Positions 1 through 11,962 of a stretch of 64,000 bases of DNA are shown here, piece after piece. The notes below the pieces were generated by a model. That model was given only the letters and a program-made list of their open reading frames with translations. It had not been told where the DNA came from and did not search any database. Each line of letters opens with the position of its first letter. Within the stretch, counting starts at the first letter, position 1. Origin of the DNA: Cerrena zonata (lineage: Eukaryota > Basidiomycota > Agaricomycetes > Polyporales > Cerrenaceae); assembly GCA_038087015.1 (NCBI GenBank), contig JASBNA010000094.1, positions 1 to 64,000 on the forward strand, given 5' to 3'. Position numbers and translations under genes: made by a program.

Positions 1-966
1 AATCGATGTTGCCCCTCCTAATGAGCTTAAACCGCTACTTCTTCCCACCATTGCATGTGAAGCCCGAGCTTGACTTTGCCAAACTCACCCTCCCCTAGCG
101 TCTGGAGTAGAAGATATGGTCCGAACTTAGGAATTGTTCGTCTTGGGGTGCGCCGCCGCATATTCAAGGGGCAGGCGGGGTGGGGAGTAAACATCCCTGT
201 AGGTAGGCTGAGGTTCTGGTTCCTGCTGTCCTGTCACCACAGTGTGCGAAGCGCGTTTCCTAGGCTGAAGATGGGGATGTTGAGCTGGATGTTGGTTGTA
301 CGGATACTGGTCTGTTGTGGGTCTGAGATCTGGAGGGACCTCGGTGATAGTTCTGGTACTTGTAGATTGGATTGAAAGGGGGTCCATGGCGAGCGTCGTG
401 CTCATCGTTGTTGTCAACGTTGTCTTTAAGATGGAAACGTGAGCATACGCGAAATGATGGCGCCACACGGTCAGCTGCCCCTGAGCCACTCTCACATTGT
501 TAACTTCAAACTGTGGTAAATAGCCTTTGCGATCGTCGTCGTCGTCGCCGACGACGGAGTGGGTCACTGGTAAGAGTAGTTGACGACCAGAAAGGAGGAG
601 GAGGTGATGACTAAGCGGCGTCTCCTTCAATTAAATTACTTTCGAGCTTATAATATTGACCCAATCTTCCTAGGCACCGTCCCACAGGGTTTAAACCACT
701 GCAAGATGCTCTGATATAGTGCTACAGAACGTCACCAGCTGTGTCTCCAAATTGCGCCAGGTGAAGAGGGGTCTACAGCCAACAAAACATATTAGCAGTA
801 ATTTCCATCCAGTGAGTCCAAACTGAGGCAAGTCCTTTTTTGGTAAGTTTGTTCAAGTTCAAGTAAGGCTCCTCGACTTGAACCTGAGACAACTAGTCAA
901 CCAGAACCACATAACTATCAGCTTGCCCCAGATAGGTGTCACTGTAATACTACTAGTCTACTCATA
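1..966. other. Left-edge region, no secure gene
   Basis: A minus-strand open frame covers about 127-630, but its upstream limit is a TTG rather than an ATG. The first in-frame ATG is near 387, in a Pro/Gln/Thr-rich stretch (residues such as PPDLRPTTDQYPYNQHP). It could be the last exon of an unknown gene or chance. Positions 650-966 hold nothing I recognise beyond the presumed promoter of the gene starting at 967. Confidence 0.3.
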
Positions 967-2184
967 ATGGATATAGCTACGTCGACAAAAACGGACTCGA
1001 CCTACCATCCCACCAGTGCCGAATTCACTGACTATAGCTCCGAGCTTCCCTCTCCGAATGACTATGAGAAGATTGAACACGAATACCTTGCCAGTATTAC
1101 CTCTCGCAAACGCCAAAAAGCTCTCATTACGCAAGAAATGTTCGACAATATCTGGGATGTCCTTCACGACCCGCACGGCTCTCTGATGACTTCCCAATTT
1201 CGGTTCTGGGTTCGCAAGATGTTCACTCTAGCCACCCTCGACATGGGAGACGAAAACCTCGACGGCGATGTCAACACTGTGATCTTACACGAAAACCGTC
1301 CGGTGGCGGTGAAAACCCAAATATACGATATTCTCTGTTACTGCCACCGACTATGCGAGCATGGAGGTCGGGATCGTACTACTGCCACCGTCCGCGCTCA
1401 CTTCTCCTGGATTCCTAAGGAACTCGTTGCCAGATTTGTCAAGATTTGTCCAAAGTGCTCCAACAAGAAGGCGGGCTACTGGGGCATCGTGCCGAAGGGA
1501 TCTAAAGCGAAACACGAGCGTGCTGGTATCATTTACTTCGATGACTCAAGCTTGATCAAAGCATATGCTAAAAACGACGAAACTGAAGTTGACTTCAATG
1601 TTACTTCGAAGAAACGCGAAGCGTGGAACAAGCAACCCGCCATCGATACCGAAATTCCGCTGAAATTCATCTTCGCCCGTTTCCCCCAACCAACACCGTC
1701 CACGCCTAACATTCTATCCCCCAATCTGGATACAAATAAACTCAACATATCTAACGCAAAAGAAGACGACCATTTGACTGTTCATCAAGAATGCTCTCCC
1801 TGGCTCGCGGAACTCGTCGGCTTATCCCCAGATGAACCAACCACCATTCGACGGTCACAGAGCACTGCAGATGCATCTTACCCTGGTCAACGTAATCCCT
1901 CTCGCAACATACATCCTCTGGTCACATCTATCTCAGCGGGTCCATCGACTGATTACCGCAGCTCCTTCCTTGTTCGACCAGTACGACGACGCTATCATGG
2001 CCACGACACCCACTCGCCTTCTCCTGTATTCTCGGACGACGAGGAGTACTGTTCTGGTCTTAACGAATACGTGGTGTATCCTAGTGCCGAGGAAGCTAAG
2101 GAAAAGGAAAACGATTGGTCCGCTATTGATCCTGCTCTTCTCGATAACTCCGTTGATCCTGGAAGGTCCGACCAAACTTTGTAA
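967..2184 (+). CDS. Intronless protein with integrase-type HHCC zinc-binding domain
   Basis: This is a single open frame of 405 residues with ATG at 967 and TAA at the end. Around residues 121-166 it has the spacing of an integrase zinc-binding domain: H-x4-H (CHRLCEH) then about 30 residues and C-x2-C (CPKCSNKK), with the aromatic pattern (FSWIP) typical of such domains. No downstream DDE catalytic core is seen. The remaining two thirds are polar and low-complexity, with an acidic tail. In this domain family the finger contributes to DNA binding and multimerisation in retroelement integrases; here it stands alone, so a domesticated or regulatory role is an inference. It lacks introns, unlike nearly all its neighbours, which fits retroelement ancestry. 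No LTR, reverse transcriptase or other retroelement part is visible beside it. Confidence 0.7.
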   Translation: MDIATSTKTDSTYHPTSAEFTDYSSELPSPNDYEKIEHEYLASITSRKRQKALITQEMFDNIWDVLHDPHGSLMTSQFRFWVRKMFTLATLDMGDENLDGDVNTVILHENRPVAVKTQIYDILCYCHRLCEHGGRDRTTATVRAHFSWIPKELVARFVKICPKCSNKKAGYWGIVPKGSKAKHERAGIIYFDDSSLIKAYAKNDETEVDFNVTSKKREAWNKQPAIDTEIPLKFIFARFPQPTPSTPNILSPNLDTNKLNISNAKEDDHLTVHQECSPWLAELVGLSPDEPTTIRRSQSTADASYPGQRNPSRNIHPLVTSISAGPSTDYRSSFLVRPVRRRYHGHDTHSPSPVFSDDEEYCSGLNEYVVYPSAEEAKEKENDWSAIDPALLDNSVDPGRSDQTL

Positions 2185-2569
2185 TATCATTCCCAACAGT
2201 CATTCGATTTTGTCTCTTCTTCCGAAACCAAGTATAATAGTAGGCTATATCTGGATCTAGTCTCTATACCCTCATTAGTCCAATACCCTTTCAGCACGTT
2301 CTTTATTGTCCATCCTAGCAACTTAACCTTAGTTTAATCCACAACGTCATTGGAATGTTCTATTACTTGATTGATCGCAGTCTTGAAATGAAGGATCGAC
2401 ATGCGGGTAGGGAAGGAAACCGATTGTTTTGATCAAAGAAGCAGCGAAGATTTATCTAAAACGCGAGCAGACAACACCGCGAACACCGGATACAACATCG
2501 CAAAGCTACAGAATGTACTCGATGACCAGAGCCTCCCAGCTCCGACATGCTAGACAAAAGATGTATCAT
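2185..2569. other. Intergenic
   Basis: The stretch lies between the convergent ends of the HHCC protein gene and the first DUF6533 gene. I see no gene or notable repeat. Confidence 0.4.
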
Positions 2570-4260
2570 CTAAAAATGCCTGTTAACCATCCCTCGAAAC
2601 TCGAATTCACTGATAATCAACTCACCAGTTGCCTGACTCTCCGTCTCACCCGGCAGTTTCGGGAAAGTCAGTGCCATCTCTTCTGACCGATCATCTGTTC
2701 CGTCATCGTTCTCATCATCAGCCCAAGGTGTGTCCAACATGATACCCATGTCGTCGATCACAGATGTGAACCGAATGCTGGAAACGGGTATAGTTTCGGT
2801 CCCATAGCCTGGAAGTTGGTTGAGGTCTGATCTAAATGCACCGCGCAGGTCCAGGAGGAAGTGCGATATCAGAATGGAGAACATACTATGATGTAACCTG
2901 AGGTTAAATTGCGAACAGTGTAATGAACACAGACAACTTTGGTAGCTTACGCTTTCTCGATATAGATGAAATTTGTTGTGCTCCCGCCGTTCTGTAGGAG
3001 TGGAAATATTATTATTGCAACCCAAAGACGCTCTCCGAATTTAATAACTCACCCCGGGGAAGACTTGAGACACAGTTAGTGCTATAGTAGTCGCATTGAG
3101 TAGAAGGAGGGATCTGACAGATATCAATGTCAGGTCATTCAAAATATAAACCCTAATTAGTATGAGCTTACACGAAGTGTATTGAACCTGATACGACGTG
3201 AATAAACTATCGTAGGCTCGGAATAATTATGTCGCTCACCATTTCTAACCAACAAATCCAACAATCGTTCACCAAGAGGGATCTCGACGCCTCGTCCAAT
3301 TATTTGTGAAGTTTTGAGCCAAGTTATAGTAATGACCAACGCATCTGAGATAAGAGCGCATATACGAGAAATGACCGGTACTAATGGAAGTAAGGGTTAT
3401 CATTTGGGTTGGTTTGTTATGTATACAGAGAGCTTACGGCTGAAACAAATAAAGATGAGGATATGAGCCTGTTGAATGATGTGATGACTCACTATAGAGA
3501 TAGTGTGTCGTCACCCATGGAAATATAACAACCTCTCAATCGACCATCGGGAACAATAATGTAGTGTCGGGGTATAGTGTAGAAGTACTACAGAAAAATA
3601 TTGTCAGCAATGAAATCAACAGTTCCTGAAGGAACGCTTACGATGTTAAGACAAGGAACGGCCAGACTGGTTATAAGAACTGCAATATTCGGAAGCCAGC
3701 TTTTCCGACAGATGGCCCATGTTCGTAGACACAATACGGCTAGCGCGGAAGTTTAGCGTTCTGGTGATTATATTGATCACCGTGAAACGTACCTGCAAAC
3801 ATGAAATTGAAAAACATATCAACTACGTTTTGCAGCCAAATGTATCTCCGACAGCTTGAGGTTTGTTGTAAACGTCACTTAGGAGCTTCCAAGGAAACTC
3901 AGACACACCTCTACAATTAGGAAAACGTGTCAATATAGTGTATAGCGCGAGCAGAAATTTGTACACGGGAACTTACTGGAATCGTGCGCAGCGAGTGAGT
4001 TGGGAAAAATAGTTGCAAGAGCAACTCGAGAAGTATCCCGTAGCGAGTAACTGCATAAAGTAGGGTTATGAAGTTCCGCCGTCCTTTCCAGACATATTCA
4101 AGTTCTTCCAAGAAGTACACTACGAGATCCCACCCAATCATAGCTAGATGATAAAGTAAAAGTTAGTTAGAGTGTCTAGTGTTGGAGTTACGCTTGGACT
4201 GACCTATTGCTGCATTGTCGCACGCATTCACACCGACACTAATTTCCTGAATACTGTTTA
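2570..4260 (-). CDS. DUF6533-family multi-pass membrane protein (copy A)
   Basis: A multi-exon gene reads right to left. The conserved N-terminal DUF6533 block is at about 4139-3990 (WDLVVYFLEELEYVWKGRR, then a hydrophobic RYGILLELLLQLFF). This matches the family pattern of a short acidic loop, an invariant Trp-Lys, and a membrane helix. An upstream exon joins at about 4145 by an acceptor TCATCTAG and reads ...DNAAIAMIGWDL. The C-terminal exon (about 2940-2570) carries the family signature ILISHFLLDLRG, followed by an acidic cytoplasmic-like tail. The middle exons (about 3900-3000) are hydrophobic pieces separated by short introns; I did not resolve every junction. The family is a fungal seven-helix-like protein group of unknown function. 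The gene lies in tandem with copy B on the same strand. Confidence 0.6.
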
Positions 4261-5335
4261 AATGGGACAAAACTCGTCAAGCAGCCTGAAGTATTGTGGA
4301 GATTTGACATACACGATATTGACGTCTTCCTGCGAAAGAGCCATCACGTCCGTTATCCCGCTGACCGGTATTGTAGGAAGGGCGCTCGAAGAGTTATCCA
4401 AACCAAAGAGGCGAAGTCAAATCTAATGAGCAACAGCTCTGGGCTGCGCACCAGGCTCTCAATGAAGAGGGCAGCCTATATTCTGTCTCTTTATAAAGAT
4501 AACAAATACGAAAATGAGGTTGTTCAATGATATATTGTGTTTCGAGCATAGCATCAGCGCCGGATGCGGAAGTGCTCCATAGCTCCCAACGCATTTGCAG
4601 ATAGAGCGAGGCACCCAAGAGGCACCTGTCAATCCCAACAATCTGACAGGAACCAGTGCGCAATACGGAAGCGGAGGACGATAGAGTGGGAAAAGAGGAG
4701 GAACAAATTGACAGATCTTTCTCATGGTGAATGGTTCTTTGCAATAAATAGTCTGTTTGAATCCGGCATTGAACCTCCTATAGGACGACCGTAACAACGG
4801 AGAGAATCGCTCACCTTGTGGATCTCTATGCTATGCTCCCATGTCAGACGCTCTGAAACACTAAACATGTCTTTGCCTCGCTCATAACCAAGTCAACACA
4901 CAGGGCGTGTCTAGCCCACAAACAGGAGCCCGTCCTGATTCATGACATGGTGTTTCTCTAGTAACTGACCCAAGGTATCAGCAAGCGCAGTAAGCAGTAA
5001 GTCATCTTTGACGGGGTCTACTCTGACCCCAGTTGCTCACATTTGGAGTGTCGACGATCGCGCTGATACGGATCAAGAATCGTTGACTGTCGGAGATATT
5101 TTCCATCTCGCTCTTGCTAACCAGTGGATGGATCGGAATAGTGGAAGTGTGCATTGCCATAATGTTCTGTATCGCGATGAGGACGCTGGTCCGCCGTCAG
5201 TTGAGAAGGAACGAAGTATCAAATGAATGTTCTTGGCACATATATTAACGAATAACATAACCCGGTCATGATTGTCCGCAGGCTCATGAAGATGATCGTG
5301 TCGCATTTCTATCCCTGTCAACTAAAGTCGCCGAA
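4261..5335. other. Intergenic between DUF6533 copies A and B
   Basis: Short frames occur on both strands (for example 4394-4797 minus) but none has a recognisable domain or convincing splice partners. The stretch holds the presumed promoter of copy A at its left end. Confidence 0.35.
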
Positions 5336-6960
5336 TCACTGATATGATATGAGTAACATCGCCCAAGAAATGATACAAAACACGTACGTGAATCTTGAGC
5401 CATCCAATAATCCTACAGACAGTGGGTTTCTGGAGAACTTGATACTTTCATCCTCTTCCTCAGTATTTCGTTCTTTACCACTTTGTCCTTCTACCCAAGC
5501 CGAATCGAGCGGGGCACCCAGATTTCCTATCACAGAATCTCCAAAATTAAGTGAGATGCTCGTGTTTTCATCCCATTCGTCTCCATCACCAAGGTAGACT
5601 CCACGAAGATCCAGTATAAAATGGGATATCAGTATCGAAGCGATTCTGCAAAAACATCGGTTAGTCTGAGTCGTACATGACGGGAGGGAATGAGATCATA
5701 CGCCTCATTGATATAGACAAACGCAGATGCGAGGTCACCTCCCTTCAAAGTGTTAACGTTATTTGGAGAAGTCAAGAGAGAGAGCTTACTGCCATCACTT
5801 GTCTAAGCTGGTCGAAAAGAATGGTAAGTATGTTGAGGAATAACAACGATCTAAGACAAGCCTTAGCACAACGCCGACGATATAGTAAAAACTGCGTAGA
5901 TCCAGAACTCACGCAAACTGAAGCGACCCTGATGACCACGTCAGTCGAAGATAATGAATTTCATAGAGCGTCCTACGCACCATTACGAATGAAAAGTAGT
6001 AAAAGACTTGGCTTCAAATGCAAACGCCGAGTTCGATGAATATGGCTTGTCTTGAGCCAGGTAAATAATAGAACCAACCCATCAGACACGATAGCAATGA
6101 CACGTGTAACAATTGGCCCTGGTGAGAATATAAAGAGGTGAACGGTGAGGTAGTGATGTAAAGAACCCACAGCTAGAATGAAAAAAGGGGATATATCAGT
6201 ATGTCCATTTTTCACCACCACTGAACTCACTATCGCCAGGGATGGATTATGCGGACTTGATTACATTGCATCAAAGGACCAGATGTGATCGGAACATAGT
6301 CTTGTGGTAAGCTGTAGTTGTACTAGCAACAGATATGAGGATAGAGGAATGAGCAAAGGGAATACAACTTACGATGTTGATACATGGAACAAACATACTG
6401 GTCACGAAGACCGTAGCCAAAGGAAGGATTTCTCGTTCTGAGATCGCCCATGTTCGCAGGCAGGCGAACGCTATGAAATCGTTATCACATGCTAGTCTTT
6501 CTACTCAAATGACCTCGTACCTGCGATTACGAACAGACTCAAGATATCGACAATATATTGTAGGTAGAGCAGTGCTTTACACCTACGAAGCGTGAGCATG
6601 ATATCTGGAATTGATATTGGAATTCGTACCCCTGTAAAGATAGAATTGAGTCATCTTTGGCGTACGATAGAGATCGCCAGTGCTTACCGAAACCGTCGAT
6701 GGCGGGCAAAAATAATTGACCAGTTGGAGAGTCAGATTGGACAATACGGCGTATCGGTTGCCTAGGTACAACACAGTGCCTGCATTCCATTTTCGTTTCC
6801 AAATACAGCGCACTTCACCATGGAACGAAAGTAGAATATCGTAAACTAACATCACTGTAGAGCACATAAGTATCTAGGCATCTCATTCATGTGAGGTGCA
6901 TGACCGACCTTCCGCCGCAAGTGTACATGAAGTAACTTCGCGCGCACTCCGTCTAGTTAC
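5336..6960 (-). CDS. DUF6533-family multi-pass membrane protein (copy B)
   Basis: The DUF6533 block is at about 6855-6690: YDILLSFHGEVRCIWKR, then a helix LGNRYAVLSNLTLQLVNYF. It has the same layout as copy A (acidic residue, Trp-Lys, then Asn/Arg-Tyr helix). The C-terminal family motif ILISHFILDLRG lies near 5635-5600 and is followed by a charged tail ending at 5336. Several exons between these, such as those around 6230-5970 and 5800-5650, carry hydrophobic segments and end at GT-AG-like signals. Exact exon borders and the start codon (probably in a small exon near 6900-6960) were not fixed. Copies A and B are on the same strand about 1 kb apart and share the C-terminal motif, which suggests a tandem duplication. 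Function is unknown. Confidence 0.55.
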
Positions 6961-7547
6961 CAATGTAGTGTAGGTCAGAAGTCTTCGCAAGAGAATGAGC
7001 AAAATACACTAACGCATAACTTGCATATTTTTCTGGTGAGAGATTAAGTGGAGTCATTACGAGGGAGCCTTCGGTCAAGATAGAAACGATTGTGAACGAC
7101 CTTATAGTCCCTGATGCTGTGCATTCATCCACATTGTTCAGGGGTATACATTGCTATAACGGGCGCGATTTCAAACCTGAGGCCTGAGACCTGACGTTTA
7201 GAATGATAGGGTTAGGTTAGTGGGTCACAATAGGCCGTTTGAAGGTGATAAGACGAACATTTCAAAACCACATTCGAAGTCAAGTTGGTAAACTCATCAC
7301 CAAAGTGTTTTCAGGATTTGGAATATAAACTGTCTGCGAGTGTGGCGTTAGCTCATTATATCATGTACCACTGTCAATGTTACTCACACTGATGCCCCAA
7401 TATAACGACAACGGAAACTCGGGTTTATTAAGCCGGTAAACAAGGTTCACTTATCGCATCTAGGGTCGAGCGGGCGAAGCGCTTGTGCATCATATACCCA
7501 GTACTGACAGTAGCAATGTCCAATAACAGTGCGAATAGCTTTTATGG
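6961..7547. other. Intergenic
   Basis: The stretch lies between the 5' end of DUF6533 copy B and the 3' end of HEM4. I see no gene or clear repeat. Confidence 0.4.
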
Positions 7548-8535
7548 TCATTTAAGATGATCAACAGAATATACAGCATTAACCAAAGCTTCAGGCGAGG
7601 GTTTCGAAGGGATAGCGTCTACTCGCAACTTTAACGTATCAGTAAGAAACGTGGATGTAGTGGGGCCGATTGCTGCTATTCTGGCCCCCTGGAGTTGAAT
7701 ACCGTCTTCTGCAAGATATGGCAGTATGAAACGATCCCCCAAAACCGGGGTAACGAAGTCCGCAGAAGATGGAGCGAAATAAACAATCCACCAGTTGTTT
7801 CGTGACTCTATTTTGATCGTTGGGATCAGATCACAGATATTTGAATCCTTGCAATAAGTTAACATACGAGACGAATGTTCCAATAGGACCGCGTCCAAAT
7901 CGTGCGCAAATGTAGATGATCCCTTGGTTTCATAAACCTGCAAAGGTCGCAGAGTTATACCACCGGTGGTAAGTATACTTGGTAGCGTGTCGCGATTCTT
8001 GTCGCCAGTCAGATATAAGAAAGTCGGGTGCGGATCCTCGTGCAGTGGGTGATGCTTAAGAATATAGTGAGCCAACTTCTCGGCCGTTCCTGACTCGGCT
8101 CCTCCTAGAATATTATGAGGAATGTAACGAGAGTCGCGATGCTCGCGGCTCAAATCAGCCAATGCAGTCGCCGTGGCTTCGCCTACCACATAGAAGGGGA
8201 GAGATGTCCAATCTACAAGGTTTTACAATGTCAAATCATTCCTCTATTTGCAAATTAAGATGGGTACCTGCATCTGCAGTTCCTATATTATCTTGTGCCA
8301 ATGCATCAATCGCCTCTTTCCACACTTCAACAGCTCTTGCACTCGTAATTACGACTGCACCAATTCCTTCCTTTCCTGGTCCATTGGAAATGTATGTTTG
8401 GAGTTCCGCTACATTTACTGCACCTGTTTCCAGCACCGGGATTGAGAAGGGATGATAACCTCGATCTTGGAAGGCTATCTCATATTTGTCAGGTACATCT
8501 TGAGAGGGAGCACGGAGGAGTAGAACATTAGACAT
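7548..8535 (-). CDS. HEM4: Uroporphyrinogen-III synthase
   Basis: Two exons, 8535-8268 and 8212-7548, join by a 55-base GT-AG intron (donor GTACCC, acceptor TTGTAG) and give 310 residues, close to the roughly 265-300 usual for fungal enzymes. The enzyme cyclises hydroxymethylbilane with inversion of ring D in cytosolic haem synthesis. The N-terminal half starts MSNVLLLRAPSQ and has the IGAVVITSARAVEVW segment typical of the first lobe. The second lobe has FYVVGEATATAL, a phosphate/tetrapyrrole-contact pattern in this family, then FLYLTGDKNRDTLP. The C-terminal IAAIGPTTSTFL segment is also a family landmark. The first possible codon upstream is TTG, so ATG at 8535 is chosen. The gene is divergent from the citrate carrier gene, with about 200 bases between the starts. 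Confidence 0.92.
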
Positions 8536-8736
8536 CTTCAAACTGAGTTAAGACTCAACCATTGGCTATGGTCGATGGGGATGAGTGTGCCAAGCAATGC
8601 AAGCATGAGAGTCAGACATGGTGGAACGGGAAAGAGTTCTCAAGCACTAGCACGTGCTAAGTCCGATTTTGAATGTAACTTGAGTTTCCTGCTTAAGCTC
8701 CTTTTACTCCTCCTCCCATCTCGTCATCTACACGAT

Positions 8737-10137
8737 ATGTCTAAAACAGAAAAAGAAAACCCAGTTCACTCTTTGATTGCTGGTGCAACAGCTGGAGCAA
8801 TTGAAGCGTATGTACTGAAGCTTCAAACTGTTTCGGCCGAACTCATCTCCACGACTCACAATTCGACGTTCTGAACTACAGCGTTGTAACATATCCTGCC
8901 GAGTTTGCGAAAACCCGCTCACAGTTTGGTGGAAAGGTGAGTACTCTTGCTTATAGTTATAACGAGCGATCACCTCATTTAGAATACTAGAGAGAACCTC
9001 CGATTGATGTAATTAAGAACACCATTCGGACACAAGGTGTATCTGGGCTTTATTCAGGATGTACAGCGTTGATGTACGGTACGTTTTGATACCCAACTCG
9101 CTATCTTCTCTGTCTCACTGTTTCAAATATATCTTCCTGTTGTTTACGCAGGTAATGCCTTGAAAGCGGCTGTTCGTTTCGTGTCATACGATCATTTCAA
9201 ACACATGCTTGCGGATAAGGAGGTGAATACGACGCATATGAATGCAGTGGTTTCTATGTTTGCTTATCAAGGCACAATTCTTATTCATTGAGGGTAAAGT
9301 GAGCCCTGCTAGAAGTCTAGTTGCAGGTCTCGGTGCAGGAATCACTGAAGCTATTTTCGCCGTAACACCTTCTGAAACAATTAAGTACGTGACCATTCAA
9401 TGTTGCTTGCTTCATGATGATTCGCCATACTAATTGTTACAATCTGGCTCAGAACTAAACTTATTGACGATGCCAAAAGTCCAAATCCCAAATATCGGGG
9501 TCTTCTTCACGGAACAGTCTCAATTGTTCGGGAAGAAGGCATTAGAGGAATCTATCGTGGACTTTTCCCAGTTGTAAGCCGTCTTCTTTTTGTCTTCGTG
9601 AAAACACGCTTATCCGTCTAATTAGGTGATGCGCCAAGGCGCAAACTCGGCCGTCCGTTTCACGACTTACACCACACTTAAGCAGTTTGTTCAGTCAACA
9701 GCAAGACCAGGACAGCAACTTCCGAATACTATCACTTTCGGGATTGGCGCAATTGCAGGACTGGTTACTGTATACACCACTATGCCCCTTGAGTGCGTTC
9801 TGTTTACTCTATACCACTGAGATACTGATGTTTAGCTCCTACATTATAGCGTAATCAAAACGCGAATGCAGTCTTTGGCTGCCCGTCAACAGTATAAAAA
9901 TTCGTTCCATTGCGCTTACAGAATATTCACCGAGGAAGGTGTGTTAAGATTCTGGACGGGCACAACGCCGAGACTAGTTCGTTTAATGGTACGTCTCAGT
10001 TATCCATGCCCGGGAGATATTCCGTTGCTCCAAGATTATGTTTTGTTCACTAATCCATGTTTTGTGCTTTTTAGTTGAGCGGGGGCATCGTATTTACCGT
10101 TTACGAGAAGCTTATGCTTGTAATGAAGAAACTTTAG
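8737..10137 (+). CDS. CTP1: Mitochondrial citrate (tricarboxylate) carrier
   Basis: Nine exons (8737-8807, 8882-8936, 8991-9078, 9152-9222, 9293-9384, 9453-9573, 9626-9792, 9850-9988, 10075-10137) give 288 residues, the normal length for a mitochondrial carrier. Three carrier repeats are visible, each with the P-x-[DE]-x2-[KR] signature: YPAEFAKTR, TPSETIKTK and MPLDVIKTR. The sequence matches the citrate carrier subgroup: LIAGATAGAIEA start, RFVSYDHFKHML, GLGAGITEAIFAVTPSETIK and RQGANSAVRFTTY. The protein exchanges citrate for malate or another tricarboxylate across the inner membrane. All introns are short and GT-AG. The first ATG near 8575 is in a different context and is not used; MSKTEKENP at 8737 gives the usual short N-terminus. 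Confidence 0.93.
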
Positions 10138-10219
10138 TCTCCCTTTAACATCCTTTTTCCTCTCAAGATTCTTTTCTATTCACCACTGAATGAATCTACA
10201 CGTTTCCAGGACCCATCGA

Positions 10220-10769
10220 TTATTTTCTCTTCTCCCCATTTTTGAGTTTTGATATTCCCTATAGCCTGACGTGGGTTTCCCCAAACACACATGAATCTCA
10301 ACACACTCACCTTCTTGGCTTTCTGAATCAGCCACTCCACGGTTGTATCATTTTCTAATGGCTGATCACCTAAACTCAACTGATTAGTTCACATGACACC
10401 TCAATACTCATATTCTGGCTCCTTACCGCCGCAGATAGTGCTCCCGTCGCTCACCACCGAGTTCAAGGTAATTTCGTCCTGGGATTCTCGTTTCTTCAAC
10501 CCCTTCACTACATTCTCCTCACTTCCGTCAGCAACCTTCTTCGCTTTCTCTTCCTCTTCCTTCTTCAGACGAGCTTCTAGTAGATCCTTCTTGATCACCT
10601 TTCTCTCTTGCCAAGCAGTCTCTGTCCCACTGGCATAACCCGGAGTGACATCTGGGAACAACGTGTATGCCTGATAGGGTTTGGAGGTCGAAGGTTGGCC
10701 GTGAACCAAGGATGTTTGGCCTGTGTGGGTTGCGTTTAGGAACATGCTGGGACAGAGGTCCATGCACAT
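10220..10769 (-). CDS. Hypothetical protein with charged coiled-coil-like centre
   Basis: Three exons (10769-10427, 10369-10311, 10258-10220) join in frame to give 146 residues. The GT-AG introns are 57 and 52 bases. Residues about 56-95 are a charged helix-like stretch (KKDLLEARLKKEEEEKAKK). The C-terminal part reads DQPLENDTTVEWLIQKAKK and ends in a basic tail. I do not recognise a family. An upstream frame (residues such as ALPALPLRKSV at about 10835-10800) looks like a mitochondrial presequence, but no ATG in frame is seen, so a further 5' exon is possible. The gene converges on the citrate carrier, leaving only about 80 bases between the stop codons. Confidence 0.6.
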
Positions 10770-10869
10770 GGTTCGGATGGGTGAGTATATTATAGTTCAC
10801 AGATTTACGTAATGGCAGTGCAGGAAGCGCGCGACTCGGAGCCAACGCGATTCTTCGTGTGCTATGTGT

Positions 10870-11962
10870 TCATTGGTCAGTACGGGTTCATACTATGATA
10901 CATAGCATATCGATACTAACTTTATCTATAGCATAGCTCGCAATCAGTACAGGTGCTTTTACGATTCCAACTATGACAAAGTCCTCCAACTCGAAGATTT
11001 CGACTAGACCCTCCAAGACCTTTTGACACTCTTCCATTTAGGCGGGTCTAAATCACTCACTTTCGAGTTAGGAGTAGCGGCTCCCCGAAGCTACTGAAGA
11101 AGTGGGTTGCGATCTTCCTATTATGCACCTAGAATATAAAGTAAGTGCGTGTTTAGCTGAAAAGAAGTATTTCCTTGCTGACGCACTCTCTTTCGTTTTA
11201 TCCTCCCGGTACAAGAAGCTCCTCTTTTAGATCTGTGTCGTTCGACTTTTTGCAAGTAGGTTTAAAAACAGTGCACGGTATTACATTACCAATATACGCA
11301 CCTCGGGGTGGTTACTGAGGATGATGCGACATACCAACTGCTGGGGTCGACATACCTCTGTCTAAAGGGATAAGTTGGGCTAAGGTTAGTTCCTGTTCTC
11401 TTCGCAGTGATGACTTTTTCAATTTAATGCTCCCATTCCGCATCTAGAATTGAAATATAAACGTCGTCGTTAATTGATAAATATTCTACTCATTTGTTTG
11501 AGATCGGGGATTATGCAGGTCACCGATTCTCATGCTGCCAAGTAAGTTCTGATACTGGTCGGACCTTGAGAGCTATGTCGAACATCACTGATACGTCCAT
11601 GTAGCGGACAAGGAGGTCCAAATGGATATAGATACCAGCGGTTATCATCGTATTTCAATGATAGCAATGGAACTATGTTCAAGTTCCCGCCGGTTTAGAA
11701 TATGACGTCATGCTCGAATCTCTGAAGAGGCAATCTAGCTACAAGTACAGGAGGGAACGTAAAGCTACTTTAAACTATGAAATGGCGTTAATTCAATCTG
11801 GTAAGTGGGATTCAATTTCATGAATTTTCGTTTTTTATTTCGTACTGATCGTGGATTCGTGAAAGGCGAAGGGGGGGTATCATCCATCCTGGCGTAACTC
11901 GTAAAGTATGATGACTGGGCATGTCATTGGGAGCGATCCCATCGAAAGTTTGGATTGTGAAT
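10870..11962. other. Intergenic, about 1.1 kb
   Basis: No open frame with coding character was found on either strand. Some splice-like signals near 11150-11800 may be remains of a degraded gene, but I cannot assemble a protein from them. Confidence 0.35.

Noticed and set aside
4394..4797. Minus-strand frames of 112-116 codons
   Set aside because: They start at non-ATG codons, overlap in different frames and show no membrane or domain pattern matching the neighbouring family.
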